Counted from the stretch's first letter, positions 7,277-16,700 are shown. The stretch: 64,000 nt of DNA from RDYJ01 sp034931405 (GCF_034931405.1 NZ_JAYGHA010000013.1:1-64000); one strand, 5' to 3'. Made by a program: numbers and translations. The notes: a model not told the origin generated them from the letters alone.

Positions 7277-10075
7277 GTGGCTGTTTTAGTTGAGCAATTA
7301 ATAACATCGGATATTTTAAAACCTGCCCGTTACCTGGGTAATGAACGTTTAGCAGTACATAAACCTTGGGATACGGCAACTGTACGTTGGGTGTTAACCT
7401 ACCCAGAAGTATATGAAGTGGGTGCATCTAATTTGGGGCATATCATTCTCTATAATATTTTGAATGCCCTACCAAATCAGTTATGCGATCGCGCTTATCT
7501 ACCAGGTTCAGACTTAGGCGCAAAACTTCGTGCTACCCAAACACCCTTGTTTGCAGTAGAGTCGAAACGCTCTTTGGCAGAATTTGATATTTTAGGTTTT
7601 AGCCTCAGTTATGAATTAGGGGCAACCAACATCCTGGAAATGTTGGATTTAGCAGGAATTCCCCTAACATGGAAAGAGAGGCAGAAGTCAGGAGTCGTAG
7701 GGGCGAAGCATTCGGAAAACAACCTTGGGCAAAAATTGATAATTTACCGCCCGAATGCTTCGCCCGTACAGGAGTCAGAAGGCAGGAGGCAGGAGAAAGA
7801 TATATATTCCTCCCCATCTCCCCATCTTCCCATCTCCCCATCTTGCCAGTCCCCATATCCGCTAATTTTCGCTGGTGGACAAACTGCCACATCTAACCCC
7901 GAACCCTACGCAGATTTTTTTGATTTTATTGCCTTGGGAGATGGTGAAGAACTATTACCGGAAATTGGTTTAGTTTTAGCAGAAGGGAAAGCAGCCGGTT
8001 TGAGTCGGGAAGAATTGTTACTAGACTTGGCACAAATTCCTGGTGTTTATGTACCTCAGTTTTATGAAATGGGAGAAAATGGTGCAGTACATCCTCTGCG
8101 ACAAGATGTACCAGAACGGATTCTCAGACGAGTTGCTACACCCATTCCCGCTTATTCTATTGGCTTAGTTCCCTATGTGGAAACAGTCCATGATCGCCTG
8201 ACAATAGAAATTCGTCGTGGTTGTACCCGTGGTTGTCGTTTTTGTCAACCAGGGATGTTAACTCGTCCCGCACGAGATGTAGAACCAGAAAAAGTAGTAG
8301 AAGCGATGGAAGCGGGGATGAGAGCAACAGGTTACAATGAATTTTCCCTGTTATCTCTGAGTTGTTCTGATTATTTATCTCTACCAGCAGTGGGGATGGA
8401 AATCAAAAACCGCTTAAAAAATGAAAATATTTCCCTCACATTACCCAGTCAAAGAGTAGATAGGTTTGATGAAAATATTGCTAATATTCTGGGAGGTACG
8501 CGACAAGGGAGCTTGACTTTTGCCCCTGAAGCGGGTACCCAACGGATGCGGGATATTGTCAATAAAGGTTTAACCAATGAAGAACTATTACGGGGAATAA
8601 AAACAGCTTGGGAAAAAGGTTGGGATAAAATCAAGCTGTATTTTATGATTGGTTTACCAGGGGAAACAGATGCGGATGTTTTGGGGATAGTGGAAACTGT
8701 CAGATGGTTACAGCAAGAATGTCGGGGTAGAGACAGGAAACCAATTAGCTTTAATTTGACCATTTCCAATTTTACGCCCAAACCACATACACCTTTTCAA
8801 TGGCATTCGGTTTCTACCTCTGAGTTTAAGCGCAAGCAAGATTTACTGCGGCAAGAATTTCGACGTATTCGCAATGTAAAGGTGAATTTTACGGATATTC
8901 GCCTTTCAGCGATGGAAGACTTTATAGGTAGGGGCGATCGCTCTTTAGGTAAAGTTTTAAAACGTGCTTGGGAATTGGGTGCAGGGATGGATTCTTGGTA
9001 TGATAGTGTAGAAACTGCTTTCAACGCTTGGGGAAGAGCAATATCAGAAGCTGGTCTAGATTGGAAATACCGTCAAGTGGTGACTGGGGACTGGAACGTG
9101 ATGGAGATGGGGAGATGGGGAGATGGGGAGATGGGGAGAGAAAATTCACCCCAACCACACCTAGATTCCCGCCTAGACCTTCCTCTACCGTGGGATCATA
9201 TTGATACCGGGATTGATAAAAAGTGGCTGCAAGAGGACTTAAACCGCGCTCTAGAAGCCGCAATTGTTCCCGATTGTTCTTTTGAAGGTTGTTCCCATTG
9301 TGGTGTCTGTGGCACTGATTTCGGTCATAATATCGTCATTGAACCACCTGCAATCCCTGAATTTGCCGGTGATTTTGTTCCCAATACCACCAAAGCACAA
9401 CGCTTAAGGGTTTGGTTTGGTAAACAAGGTGATATGGCTTTGATCAGTCACTTGGATTTAATGCGCTTATTCGACAGAGTGATGCGACGCGCAAGTTTAC
9501 CAGTGGCCTTTACTGGTGGGTTTCATCCCCATCCCCGTATTGCTCTAGCCAGTGCGTTATCCTTGGGAAGCACCAGCAGTGGTGAAATTGTGGATATGGA
9601 ATTGACTCAATCAATGGATGTGGAAACTTTCCGCACTCAACTAGTTAGTCAACTGCCTTTAGATATACCCATCTACCAAGTGGAAGAGATAGATTTGAAA
9701 GCACCCGCAGCTAATCAATCTCTGGAAGCAGCCGAGTATTTGCTCACTGTATCCACGACGGGTAACGTAGAAGCAAAACAATGGCAAGAATGGATTGTGG
9801 CTATTAAAGCTAAAGATGAGATTTTGTCAGAGCATACCACCAAATCAGGCAAGCAACAGATTATAAATCTGCGCGATCGCTTATTTGAAATCGAGTTAGT
9901 ACAAGCCGACAACTCTCCATCTGAGTCAACAGCTATCTTGCGTTATCTGGGTAGCTGTCGTCATGACGGTGTGATCTTGCGTCCTGAGCAAATATTATCT
10001 ATACTGGAAATAGTGGCTTGTGCAGAATTTCACCTCCTGCATATTCACCGCAACCGTCTAGTTTTAGGAATATAA
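7277..10075 (+). CDS. TIGR03960-type radical SAM protein fused to DUF2344 domain
   Basis: This 932-residue protein starts at GTG. Order: an N-terminal B12-binding-like region, a radical SAM core with RRGCTRGCRFCQPG (CX3CX2C), and a C-terminal DUF2344-like domain starting near KAQRLRVWFGKQGDMALISH. A Cys cluster (CSFEGCSHCGVCG) sits between them and may bind another cluster or metal. The fusion is conserved in many bacteria; the reaction is unknown. Two low-complexity stretches interrupt it in frame. One covers residues about 134-192 (7676-7852) and contains a palindromic element plus an octamer repeat. The other, near residues 609-622, comes from four GGAGATGG octamers (9103-9134). Both look like recent repeat insertions that kept the frame open. 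Confidence 0.85.
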   Translation: MAVLVEQLITSDILKPARYLGNERLAVHKPWDTATVRWVLTYPEVYEVGASNLGHIILYNILNALPNQLCDRAYLPGSDLGAKLRATQTPLFAVESKRSLAEFDILGFSLSYELGATNILEMLDLAGIPLTWKERQKSGVVGAKHSENNLGQKLIIYRPNASPVQESEGRRQEKDIYSSPSPHLPISPSCQSPYPLIFAGGQTATSNPEPYADFFDFIALGDGEELLPEIGLVLAEGKAAGLSREELLLDLAQIPGVYVPQFYEMGENGAVHPLRQDVPERILRRVATPIPAYSIGLVPYVETVHDRLTIEIRRGCTRGCRFCQPGMLTRPARDVEPEKVVEAMEAGMRATGYNEFSLLSLSCSDYLSLPAVGMEIKNRLKNENISLTLPSQRVDRFDENIANILGGTRQGSLTFAPEAGTQRMRDIVNKGLTNEELLRGIKTAWEKGWDKIKLYFMIGLPGETDADVLGIVETVRWLQQECRGRDRKPISFNLTISNFTPKPHTPFQWHSVSTSEFKRKQDLLRQEFRRIRNVKVNFTDIRLSAMEDFIGRGDRSLGKVLKRAWELGAGMDSWYDSVETAFNAWGRAISEAGLDWKYRQVVTGDWNVMEMGRWGDGEMGRENSPQPHLDSRLDLPLPWDHIDTGIDKKWLQEDLNRALEAAIVPDCSFEGCSHCGVCGTDFGHNIVIEPPAIPEFAGDFVPNTTKAQRLRVWFGKQGDMALISHLDLMRLFDRVMRRASLPVAFTGGFHPHPRIALASALSLGSTSSGEIVDMELTQSMDVETFRTQLVSQLPLDIPIYQVEEIDLKAPAANQSLEAAEYLLTVSTTGNVEAKQWQEWIVAIKAKDEILSEHTTKSGKQQIINLRDRLFEIELVQADNSPSESTAILRYLGSCRHDGVILRPEQILSILEIVACAEFHLLHIHRNRLVLGI
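7697..7769. mobile_element. MITE-like palindromic element, copy A, in frame inside a gene
   Basis: The element is 73 bp with inverted ends GTAGGGGCGAAGCATTCGG (7697-7715) and CCGAATGCTTCGCCCGTAC (7751-7769), which match at 18 of 19 positions. Both sides carry the direct repeat AGGAGTC (7690-7696 and 7770-7776), which may be a target duplication or part of the heptad family. It encodes no protein of its own and is read through in frame by the radical SAM gene. Copy B is at 30764-30859. Confidence 0.75.
7814..7845. repeat. CCATCTCC octamer repeat
   Basis: Four 8-base units, CCATCTCC or one-to-two-base variants, run from 7814 to 7845 within the first insertion of the radical SAM gene. The unit is the reverse complement of the octamer at 9103-9134 in the same gene. 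Confidence 0.8.
9103..9134. repeat. GGAGATGG octamer repeat, four copies
   Basis: Four exact GGAGATGG units occupy 9103-9134 inside the radical SAM coding sequence and encode a Met/Gly/Arg/Trp-rich stretch (MEMGRWGDGEMG) in a linker before the Cys-rich segment. Confidence 0.85.
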
Positions 10076-10764
10076 TTCCGCAAAGGTTTTTTCCAGTAAC
10101 TTGCTAGTAGTTACCCCAAACGAGCATATTCTTGTCAGTAACCCAGCCCTAAAGGGACTGGGCTTGCAAGAGTAATCAAGCAAGCCGTACTGACCAGACC
10201 ACCCTGAGCTTAAGTCGAAGGGTAGCCGTTATTTGAATGAATTGATTTTTAGCAAGGTTGCGCTAGAATAGATTGAAGAGAAATTTTCTGGCGTTGCATT
10301 GAATGACCTGGTTCATAACCCTGATCATCAGGGAGAACAAGCAAAGATATAAGAGTGGAAATTCTAGGATTGTATTCCAGACAAATGTAAGGCAGATTAA
10401 AGTACACTCTCTCTATAGCTACCTTATGAATCAGTTACTAACAATAGCTTTGCGTCTGATCTCTAACTTTATGCTTTTTACAACACCTGCACCAATACTG
10501 ATACCCCAGAAGGTAAACGTACTGGCTCAGAAATCAACCATAGACGGTTGATTTAATTACTGAAAACATATGCAACCGTTCTGGAATAATCAGGCGTGTA
10601 AACGCAATTACAGTCTTGTTAACAGCTTCCAATTTCGTGAAGCTATGTCAGAGAAAGAAATTTTTACTACCAGTAGCGCCTTGTAGGGCTGCCAGTAGGG
10701 GCTAGAGCTATAAAATAAGCTCCTTCTCATCCCCATTGGTGCTGCCAATTTTTGAGGAACTTGA
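10076..10764. other. Long spacer and probable rne leader
   Basis: This 689-bp spacer precedes rne. Near the radical SAM stop there is a hairpin-forming stretch (10142-10162, CCCAGCCCT/AGGGACTGGG) without a T-run, then the palindromic repeat at 10201-10223. An 82-codon frame (10303-10551) lacks coding character. The rest probably holds the rne promoter and a long 5' leader, which is inference. Confidence 0.45.
10201..10223. repeat. Short palindromic repeat (CCCTGAGC...GTCGAAGGG type)
   Basis: ACCCTGAGCTTAAGTCGAAGGGT is an imperfect palindrome with ACCCT/AGGGT ends and a CTTAAG centre. It resembles the CCCTGAGC-GTCGAAGGG repeats scattered in many bacterial genomes. Confidence 0.4.
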
Positions 10765-12897
10765 ATGCCAAAACAAATTATTATCGCAGAGCAGCATCAA
10801 ATTGCTGCTGTATTTTCCGAAGATCAAATACAAGAACTCGTTGTTGCCACTGGTCATCATCAAATTGGTGATATCTACTTAGGCGTAGTAGAAAATGTAT
10901 TACCTGGTATAGATGCAGCCTTTGTCAATATCGGTGATCCAGAACGTAACGGTTTTATTCATGTCACTGACTTGGGACCACTGAAACTCAAACGTAGTTC
11001 CGCAGCCATTACCGAACTGTTAACACCACAGCAAAAAGTATTGGTGCAGGTGATGAAAGAGCCAACGGGAACAAAAGGTCCCAGGCTCACAGGTAACATT
11101 ACCTTACCTGGACGTTACGTAGTGCTGATGCCCTATGGTAGAGGTGTAAATCTATCCCGGCGAATTAAAAGTGAAAGTGAGCGCAACCGCCTCCGCGCTC
11201 TAGCAATTTTAATTAAACCAGCTGGGATGGGTGTACTGGTACGAACCGAAGCCGAAGGCAAGCCAGAAGAGGCAATTATTGAAGACTTGGAAGTGCTGCA
11301 AAGACAATGGGAAGTTATCCAGCAAGAAGCACAATCTACCCGCGCTCCAGCTTTGCTCAACCGGGATGATGACTTTATCCAGCGGGTTTTGCGGGATATG
11401 TACGGTGCAGATGTGAACCGGATTGTAGTTGATTCCAGTACGGGTTTACGACGAGTCAAGCAATATCTACAGAACTGGAGTGGAGGTCAGACACCACAAG
11501 GTGTATTAATTGACCACCATCGCGATCGCTCCCCCATTTTAGAATACTTCCGCATTAATGCCGCCATTCGTGAAGCTCTTCGTCCCAGAGTAGACCTACC
11601 TTCTGGTGGTTACATTATTATCGAGCCAACAGAAGCACTAACAGTAATTGACGTTAACTCCGGTTCTTTCACACGATCAGCTACAGCCAGAGAAACAGTT
11701 TTGTGGACAAACTGCGAAGCAGCTACAGAAATTGCCCGTCAGTTAAGACTACGCAATATTGCTGGTGTCATCGTAGTTGATTTCATTGATATGGAATCAC
11801 GACGAGACCAATTACAAGTTTTAGAACACTTTAACAAAGCTCTAAAAGCTGATAAAGCTCGTCCGCAAATTGCCCAACTGACCGAGTTAGGTTTAGTTGA
11901 ACTTACCCGCAAACGCCAAGGTCAAAATATTTATGAATTGTTTGGGGAAACTTGTCCCACCTGTGGCGGTTTAGGGCATACTGTGCGCTTACCTGGGGAA
12001 ATAGAAAACCGAATGCCTATCCCCGCAGCAGATATACCAGACCGGTTAACACCGATGCTGCCAAGGGAAACAAGAACACCATCTGCACGTATCCCAGAAA
12101 TAAGAGAACCTAGAGAAAATAGAGAAACTTATGATGGTTTTGGGGAAGGATTTGACAGTGATGCCGAGATCAGTCCCATCAATCTGATCAACCATCCCAG
12201 TTATCAAGAAATGGGTGATAACAAACGTCGTACCCGTACCCGTCGCAGTCGCATCGGTATCAATGGTGCTAACGGCAAAGATGAAGTTAGGTTAGGTAAT
12301 TCCTTGGGGTTTGGTAACGATGCGGATTTAGATTTGGATGGTGATAACGAACTAACACCCACACCAGAAATGCCCTCTCTTCTCTCCGATACTCTCCGGG
12401 AAAGAGACTCTTCGCGAACGCCTACACTTGGTAAATCGGGTTGGACTGAAAGACCAGAGCGCACCAAAGTAAAAATAGATCCAGTTAAACCAGTAGTAGA
12501 ACCACCACAGATTGTTTCTGTAGAAATGACACTCCAGGAACAAGATATGTTTGCTTTAATGGGAATTTCTCCTGGTGTGAAGTTAGAGTCAGAAGCGAAA
12601 AATCCCAAATCTGTGATTTTTAACATTGTTCAACCTGGAGAAACACCAGATACTACTATTGAAGCGACACCAGTATCAGCAATTGCCGAAACTAGGTCTG
12701 AATTTGCCAAAGTGAAAATGCCGATACCAAAGGTAGAGATGGAAGAACCTTCCTTCCCAAAATCAATCATTGAGCCTCCTTTGGAAGATTCCAGCAGCAA
12801 TGGATTTGAGTCCTTTACTGATGATGAAGAAATAAATAGCACTTCCACTCCAAATCGTCGCCGTCGTCGTCGTTCTTCAGCATTGGAGGACAGTTAA
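10765..12897 (+). CDS. rne: Ribonuclease E (Rne/Rng family)
   Basis: This 710-residue endoribonuclease processes and degrades RNA. The N-terminal S1 region (residues about 30-125) is followed by the DNase I-like catalytic part with Asp296 (VIDVNSG) and Asp339 (VVDFIDM), equivalent to the two magnesium-binding Asp residues of the E. coli enzyme. The zinc link CPTC is at Cys397/Cys400. After residue 420 comes a low-complexity tail, much shorter than in E. coli, ending in six Arg then SSA (residues 698-706). This matches the cyanobacterial C-terminal nonapeptide reported to bind polynucleotide phosphorylase. rnhB follows after 8 bp. A repeat-like CTTCGCGAACGCC sits in the tail near 12410. Confidence 0.95.
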   Translation: MPKQIIIAEQHQIAAVFSEDQIQELVVATGHHQIGDIYLGVVENVLPGIDAAFVNIGDPERNGFIHVTDLGPLKLKRSSAAITELLTPQQKVLVQVMKEPTGTKGPRLTGNITLPGRYVVLMPYGRGVNLSRRIKSESERNRLRALAILIKPAGMGVLVRTEAEGKPEEAIIEDLEVLQRQWEVIQQEAQSTRAPALLNRDDDFIQRVLRDMYGADVNRIVVDSSTGLRRVKQYLQNWSGGQTPQGVLIDHHRDRSPILEYFRINAAIREALRPRVDLPSGGYIIIEPTEALTVIDVNSGSFTRSATARETVLWTNCEAATEIARQLRLRNIAGVIVVDFIDMESRRDQLQVLEHFNKALKADKARPQIAQLTELGLVELTRKRQGQNIYELFGETCPTCGGLGHTVRLPGEIENRMPIPAADIPDRLTPMLPRETRTPSARIPEIREPRENRETYDGFGEGFDSDAEISPINLINHPSYQEMGDNKRRTRTRRSRIGINGANGKDEVRLGNSLGFGNDADLDLDGDNELTPTPEMPSLLSDTLRERDSSRTPTLGKSGWTERPERTKVKIDPVKPVVEPPQIVSVEMTLQEQDMFALMGISPGVKLESEAKNPKSVIFNIVQPGETPDTTIEATPVSAIAETRSEFAKVKMPIPKVEMEEPSFPKSIIEPPLEDSSSNGFESFTDDEEINSTSTPNRRRRRRSSALEDS

Positions 12898-12905
12898 CGA
12901 CAGTT

Positions 12906-13622
12906 ATGGTAGAGACAGAGCCGACAAATGCATCTATATCGTCCATTGCACCCTTGAAAGAATCAAGTTGGTGGGAGTTTTCCACCAACTCAGATATTCA
13001 TGGGTTGGTTGCAGGTGTGGATGAAGTGGGACGGGGTGCATTATTTGGTCCAGTAGTTGCGGCCGCAGTGATATTACCCACAGAGGCTTTACCAAAACTC
13101 ACATCTGCGAAAATTAAAGACAGTAAAAAGTTGTCTAGTTCTCGCAGAACTCAGTTGGCACAGCAAATTGCTGGGCTGGCTTTAGATTGGAAAATTGGTT
13201 ATGCCTCCACTGCGGAAATTGATAAGTTAAATATTTTGCAAGCAACACTGTTAGCAATGAAGCGGGCTGTACTGAAGCTAAAGGTACAGCCTGCGCTTTG
13301 TTTAGTTGATGGCAATCAGATGATGAAGGATTTACTGATACCACAAGAAACAATGATCAAGGGCGACGAGCGATCGCTCAACATTGCATCTGCTAGTATC
13401 ATGGCTAAGGTGTGGCGTGATGATCTGGTGCTACGCTTGGCATCTAAGTATCCGCTTTATGAACTAGAGCGTAATAAGGGTTATGGAAGTCAGCGACATT
13501 TGCTGGCTCTACAAAAATATGGTCCATCACCCCTACATCGTCTATCTTTTCGTCCTTGCCAATATAGTGAATCATCCAATTACCCATTACCTCAAAATTT
13601 ACTCAAAGTTGAGAATTGCTAG
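12906..13622 (+). CDS. rnhB: Ribonuclease HII
   Basis: RNase HII cuts the RNA strand of RNA/DNA hybrids and single ribonucleotides in DNA. The 238-residue protein has about 32 extra N-terminal residues and then GVDEVGRG with Asp39 and Glu40, DSKKLS, VDGNQ with Asp135, and the GYGSQRHL and HRLSFRPC segments near the end. It lies 8 bp after rne, an arrangement known in cyanobacteria. Its last 24 bases overlap the end of the convergent DUF1997 gene. Confidence 0.93.
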   Translation: MVETEPTNASISSIAPLKESSWWEFSTNSDIHGLVAGVDEVGRGALFGPVVAAAVILPTEALPKLTSAKIKDSKKLSSSRRTQLAQQIAGLALDWKIGYASTAEIDKLNILQATLLAMKRAVLKLKVQPALCLVDGNQMMKDLLIPQETMIKGDERSLNIASASIMAKVWRDDLVLRLASKYPLYELERNKGYGSQRHLLALQKYGPSPLHRLSFRPCQYSESSNYPLPQNLLKVENC

Positions 13623-14186
13623 TTCAGTATTATCATCAGCAATCTGATTTATTTGCATTTGAGATATTACCCAAGTGCGATAATCAGATAGGAGGTGATG
13701 TAACAATCTTTGCTTAATTGTCAATAGTACGCTTTTCAGCAATCCATTACCAGTAGTTTCCAAAATCGACTTTGGGGTTAGGGAAAATGGTTGAGGAATA
13801 TCTACAAGCACTTCTAGATCGGCTTTTCCTTGCAGCCGAGTTTCACTATTGATGTGGTGTGGTGACAAATATCCTTTTAAATTGAGCGCAAAACGTTGGT
13901 TAATATACTCAAAACCCAGAATTTCACAACCAACTGAACGTAAATAAATCGTTCCTTGGGAATCTGACCAAACTCTTATATCTACAGTAGGCTGAATACT
14001 CAATGACATAAAAGCAAGTGGACGCATTTTTAAGCGAAACACTTCCTCAGACAACTGCTGAATCCTACTGTTGTCAGCCAAAGTTCTCACCAGACGCTGA
14101 GGCTGACGCAAGTAATGCTGAATGGGAATGGGCTGCTTGGGGACAGCAATTTCGACCGATTGAGAGGCAGTAAACTTGGTAGCCAT
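13599..14186 (-). CDS. DUF1997 family protein
   Basis: This soluble protein of about 195 residues looks like the DUF1997 family found in cyanobacteria and plastids; its function is unknown. I chose the start at 14186 (MATKFTASQSVEIAVP), because the longer form adds 15 residues that look like read-through of the upstream spacer. There is no signal peptide. It is convergent with rnhB and divergent from pheA. The region suggests a polyketide-cyclase/START-like beta fold, which is inference only. Confidence 0.75.
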   Translation of the reverse strand: MATKFTASQSVEIAVPKQPIPIQHYLRQPQRLVRTLADNSRIQQLSEEVFRLKMRPLAFMSLSIQPTVDIRVWSDSQGTIYLRSVGCEILGFEYINQRFALNLKGYLSPHHINSETRLQGKADLEVLVDIPQPFSLTPKSILETTGNGLLKSVLLTIKQRLLHHLLSDYRTWVISQMQINQIADDNTELAILNFE

Positions 14187-14391
14187 GAGTAAATTAAAGC
14201 AAGATGTTCTAATTGTAATATTTTTTAACAACCTAAATTGTTTTGCATAAAATCAATAACTCTATTTATATCTATCAAAATTGCCAGTAAATGAGTAACA
14301 TACAGCAGAAGTCAGAAATCAACTCCATTTGATACTTGATGTTTGAGTTCAATATACCTCTTGCAAGCTGAGATATCCAATCTAAAATTAT

Positions 14392-15249
14392 ATGAGTTTA
14401 GCAATCGCACATTTAGGACCACCTGGAACTTATTCCGAACAAGCAGCTTCTTTTTACCTCAATTGGCTAAAAAATAATCAAGAGATAGAAGCTACCTTAT
14501 CTGCGTACCCTACCATTAGCAAATCATTGCAAGCTGTAATTACACAACAAGCGCAGATAGCGGTTGTGCCTGTGGAAAATTCCATTGAGGGTAGTGTTAG
14601 CATGACAATGGACAGCCTTTGGCAATTGGACAGTTTACAAATCAAACTAGGTTTGGTTCTACCCATCAATCATGTTTTAATTTCCTGTGCCAATAACTTA
14701 GAAAAGATTGAAACAGTATATTCTCATCCCCAAGCGTTAGCACAATGCCAAGGATGGCTGGCTAAATTTCTGCCCAATGCCAATTTAATTCCTAGCAGTT
14801 CTACCACTGAGGCACTAGAGCGACTTCCGCAAGCACTGACAACAGCCGCAATATCTTCTAGCAGAGCCGCCCAACTTTATAATTTACCTATCCTCGCTAG
14901 TGGGATTAACGACTATCCCGAAAACTGTACACGCTTTTGGGTAGTAGCTCAAGAGATTGAGGGGGAAGAGTTGTTCAACCCCACTCATACATCTTTAGCT
15001 TTTAGCGTCCCTGCTAATGTACCAGGCGCTCTTGTTAAAGCTCTGGACGTATTTGCCCATTTAGGAATTAATCTCAGTCGGATTGAATCTCGTCCCACTA
15101 AGCGTTCTCTGGGAGAATACCTATTTTTTCTGGATATAGAAGCAGCAGTAAGCTCATCTGTAATGGATTTAGCTTTAATGGAGTTAAACACTTACACTGA
15201 AGTTTTAAAAATCTTTGGCAGCTATAGTGTTTTAACAGTTGGCAGCTAA
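14392..15249 (+). CDS. pheA: Prephenate dehydratase
   Basis: The enzyme converts prephenate to phenylpyruvate, the committed step to phenylalanine. The 285-residue protein starts with the family signature HLGPPGTYSEQA and has the catalytic Thr180-Arg181-Phe182 (NCTRF). The C-terminal ACT domain carries GAL (212-214) and ESRP (232-235), so it should be feedback-inhibited by phenylalanine. There is no chorismate mutase domain. It is a single-gene unit; its stop codon abuts a MITE-like repeat. Confidence 0.95.
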   Translation: MSLAIAHLGPPGTYSEQAASFYLNWLKNNQEIEATLSAYPTISKSLQAVITQQAQIAVVPVENSIEGSVSMTMDSLWQLDSLQIKLGLVLPINHVLISCANNLEKIETVYSHPQALAQCQGWLAKFLPNANLIPSSSTTEALERLPQALTTAAISSSRAAQLYNLPILASGINDYPENCTRFWVVAQEIEGEELFNPTHTSLAFSVPANVPGALVKALDVFAHLGINLSRIESRPTKRSLGEYLFFLDIEAAVSSSVMDLALMELNTYTEVLKIFGSYSVLTVGS

Positions 15250-15361
<112 letters not shown>

Positions 15362-15456
15362 TCATGTTCAGCAAATCACTTAAAATATGGCTTGGCTGCT
15401 AATTAATTGATTTTTGCCAATTAGCAATTACCAGCCAAACAGAAGAGTGGTTAATA

Positions 15457-16107
15457 TTAGCCCATATTGTTAAAAGTGTCTTTAAGAACCGAACGTGCCG
15501 CCAGATGATTGCGAGTAGAAGTTAAAATTTCTGCTTCTCTTTGTAAACGAGCATATGTATCTTGTAATTCTAACAATGCTTGCTGTTCGGGAGCTACACC
15601 GTAAAGGTTACTTGCCACCCAGTGAGATAGCTCAGTGGGTAAATCGGGTAAATCTTCTGGTAGTTCAATCTCTTTTTCGGTTAACTTAGCTGAAAGACGG
15701 ACAACATCTCGCAATAACTGTTCCACTTCAGTAGCTAAAGGTCGCAAATCCTCAGATGGAGGCTGGTCTTCAATCCATTCTACTAAACCCACACGATAGG
15801 GCTTTTCCCGGACATACTCTAACACCCGAAATCTTTGCTGTCCCAAAGTCAACATTTCCATGCGGTCATCAGGTAATCGCTGGTAATGAATAATTTCTGC
15901 ACAGCAGCCGACATTGGCTATTGTACCTTTGATAGGATCGACCATTAAAACTCCAAATCGGCGATCGCCCTCCAAAATCGTGTTCATCATGATTCGGTAG
16001 CGAAATTCAAATATATGTAGTGGTAATGGTCTGGTGGGAAACAGAACTACTTCGGGCAAAGGGAACAGAGGTAGTTCACGGACGGCAATTTTAGAAGAAG
16101 ATGTCAT
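15457..16107 (-). CDS. LON peptidase substrate-binding domain protein
   Basis: This 216-residue protein matches the N-terminal (LAN/PUA-like) substrate-binding domain of the Lon protease with no ATPase or protease part. Typical phrases are LPLFPLPEVVLFP, PLHIFEFRYRIM and DRRFGVLMVDP. Stand-alone versions are common in cyanobacteria; a role in protein quality control is assumed by homology. It lies on the same strand as the str operon, but the strong terminator at 16222-16248 separates it from rpsJ, so it probably has its own promoter. Confidence 0.85.
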   Translation of the reverse strand: MTSSSKIAVRELPLFPLPEVVLFPTRPLPLHIFEFRYRIMMNTILEGDRRFGVLMVDPIKGTIANVGCCAEIIHYQRLPDDRMEMLTLGQQRFRVLEYVREKPYRVGLVEWIEDQPPSEDLRPLATEVEQLLRDVVRLSAKLTEKEIELPEDLPDLPTELSHWVASNLYGVAPEQQALLELQDTYARLQREAEILTSTRNHLAARSVLKDTFNNMG

Positions 16108-16221
16108 TGTTAGCTGAGTATAAATTTTATTCCTAAAATATATTGTTCCCTACTTTTCCCTTAGTTTGTTTATAGGACTTTGTTTATATTTATTTTATCA
16201 TTTGTTTTATCGCTAATAAAA

Positions 16222-16248
16222 AGCCCTGAGATAAATTTTCTCAGGGCT
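16222..16248 (-). terminator. Intrinsic terminator of the str operon
   Basis: The arms AGCCCTGAGA (16222-16231) and TCTCAGGGCT (16239-16248) form a perfect 10-bp stem with a 7-base loop. On the minus strand it is followed by TTTTTATTAG, so it should end transcription running out of rpsJ, 107 bp upstream. Confidence 0.88.
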
Positions 16249-16354
16249 GAGTGAATTTTAATACCAAATATGCGTTGTAGAGACCTTCCATCGGAACGTC
16301 TCTACTAATCATTTGTTTCTTGTTATTTGCAACTAACCACTGATCAATGACTAA

Positions 16355-16672
16355 TTAAAGTTTGACTTCGATATCTACACCAGATGGTAAATCCAACTTC
16401 ATCAGCGCATCAATAGTTTTAGAAGAAGGCTGGTAAATATCAATAATGCGACGATGGGTGCGGGTTTCAAAATGTTCGCGGGAATCTTTATCTACGTGAG
16501 GTGAACGCAGCACGCAATATATCTTCCGTTTTGTGGGTAAAGGAATCGGTCCGATAGCTGTAGCGTTAGTCCGGTTAGCTGTGTCTACAATCTTCTCGCA
16601 AGATGTATCCAATAAACGTCGGTCAAAAGCCTGTAAGCGAATTCTAATTTTCTGCTGCTGTAAAGTTGCCAT
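16355..16672 (-). CDS. rpsJ: 30S ribosomal protein S10
   Basis: This is ribosomal protein S10, also the NusE partner in transcription antitermination. The 105-residue protein has the conserved RIRLQAFDRRLLD start, GPIPLPTKRKIYCVLRSPHVDKDSREHFETR loop region and ends SGVDIEVKL. Length is standard. It is the last gene of the str operon, 173 bp after tuf, and is followed by a strong terminator. Confidence 0.97.
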   Translation of the reverse strand: MATLQQQKIRIRLQAFDRRLLDTSCEKIVDTANRTNATAIGPIPLPTKRKIYCVLRSPHVDKDSREHFETRTHRRIIDIYQPSSKTIDALMKLDLPSGVDIEVKL

Positions 16673-16700
16673 CTTCAGTTTTCCAGGTTCTGTGAATTTT

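Noticed and set aside
10303..10551. 82-codon frame upstream of rne
   Set aside because: No coding-like composition, no ribosome site and no recognisable sequence; it lies in the probable rne leader.
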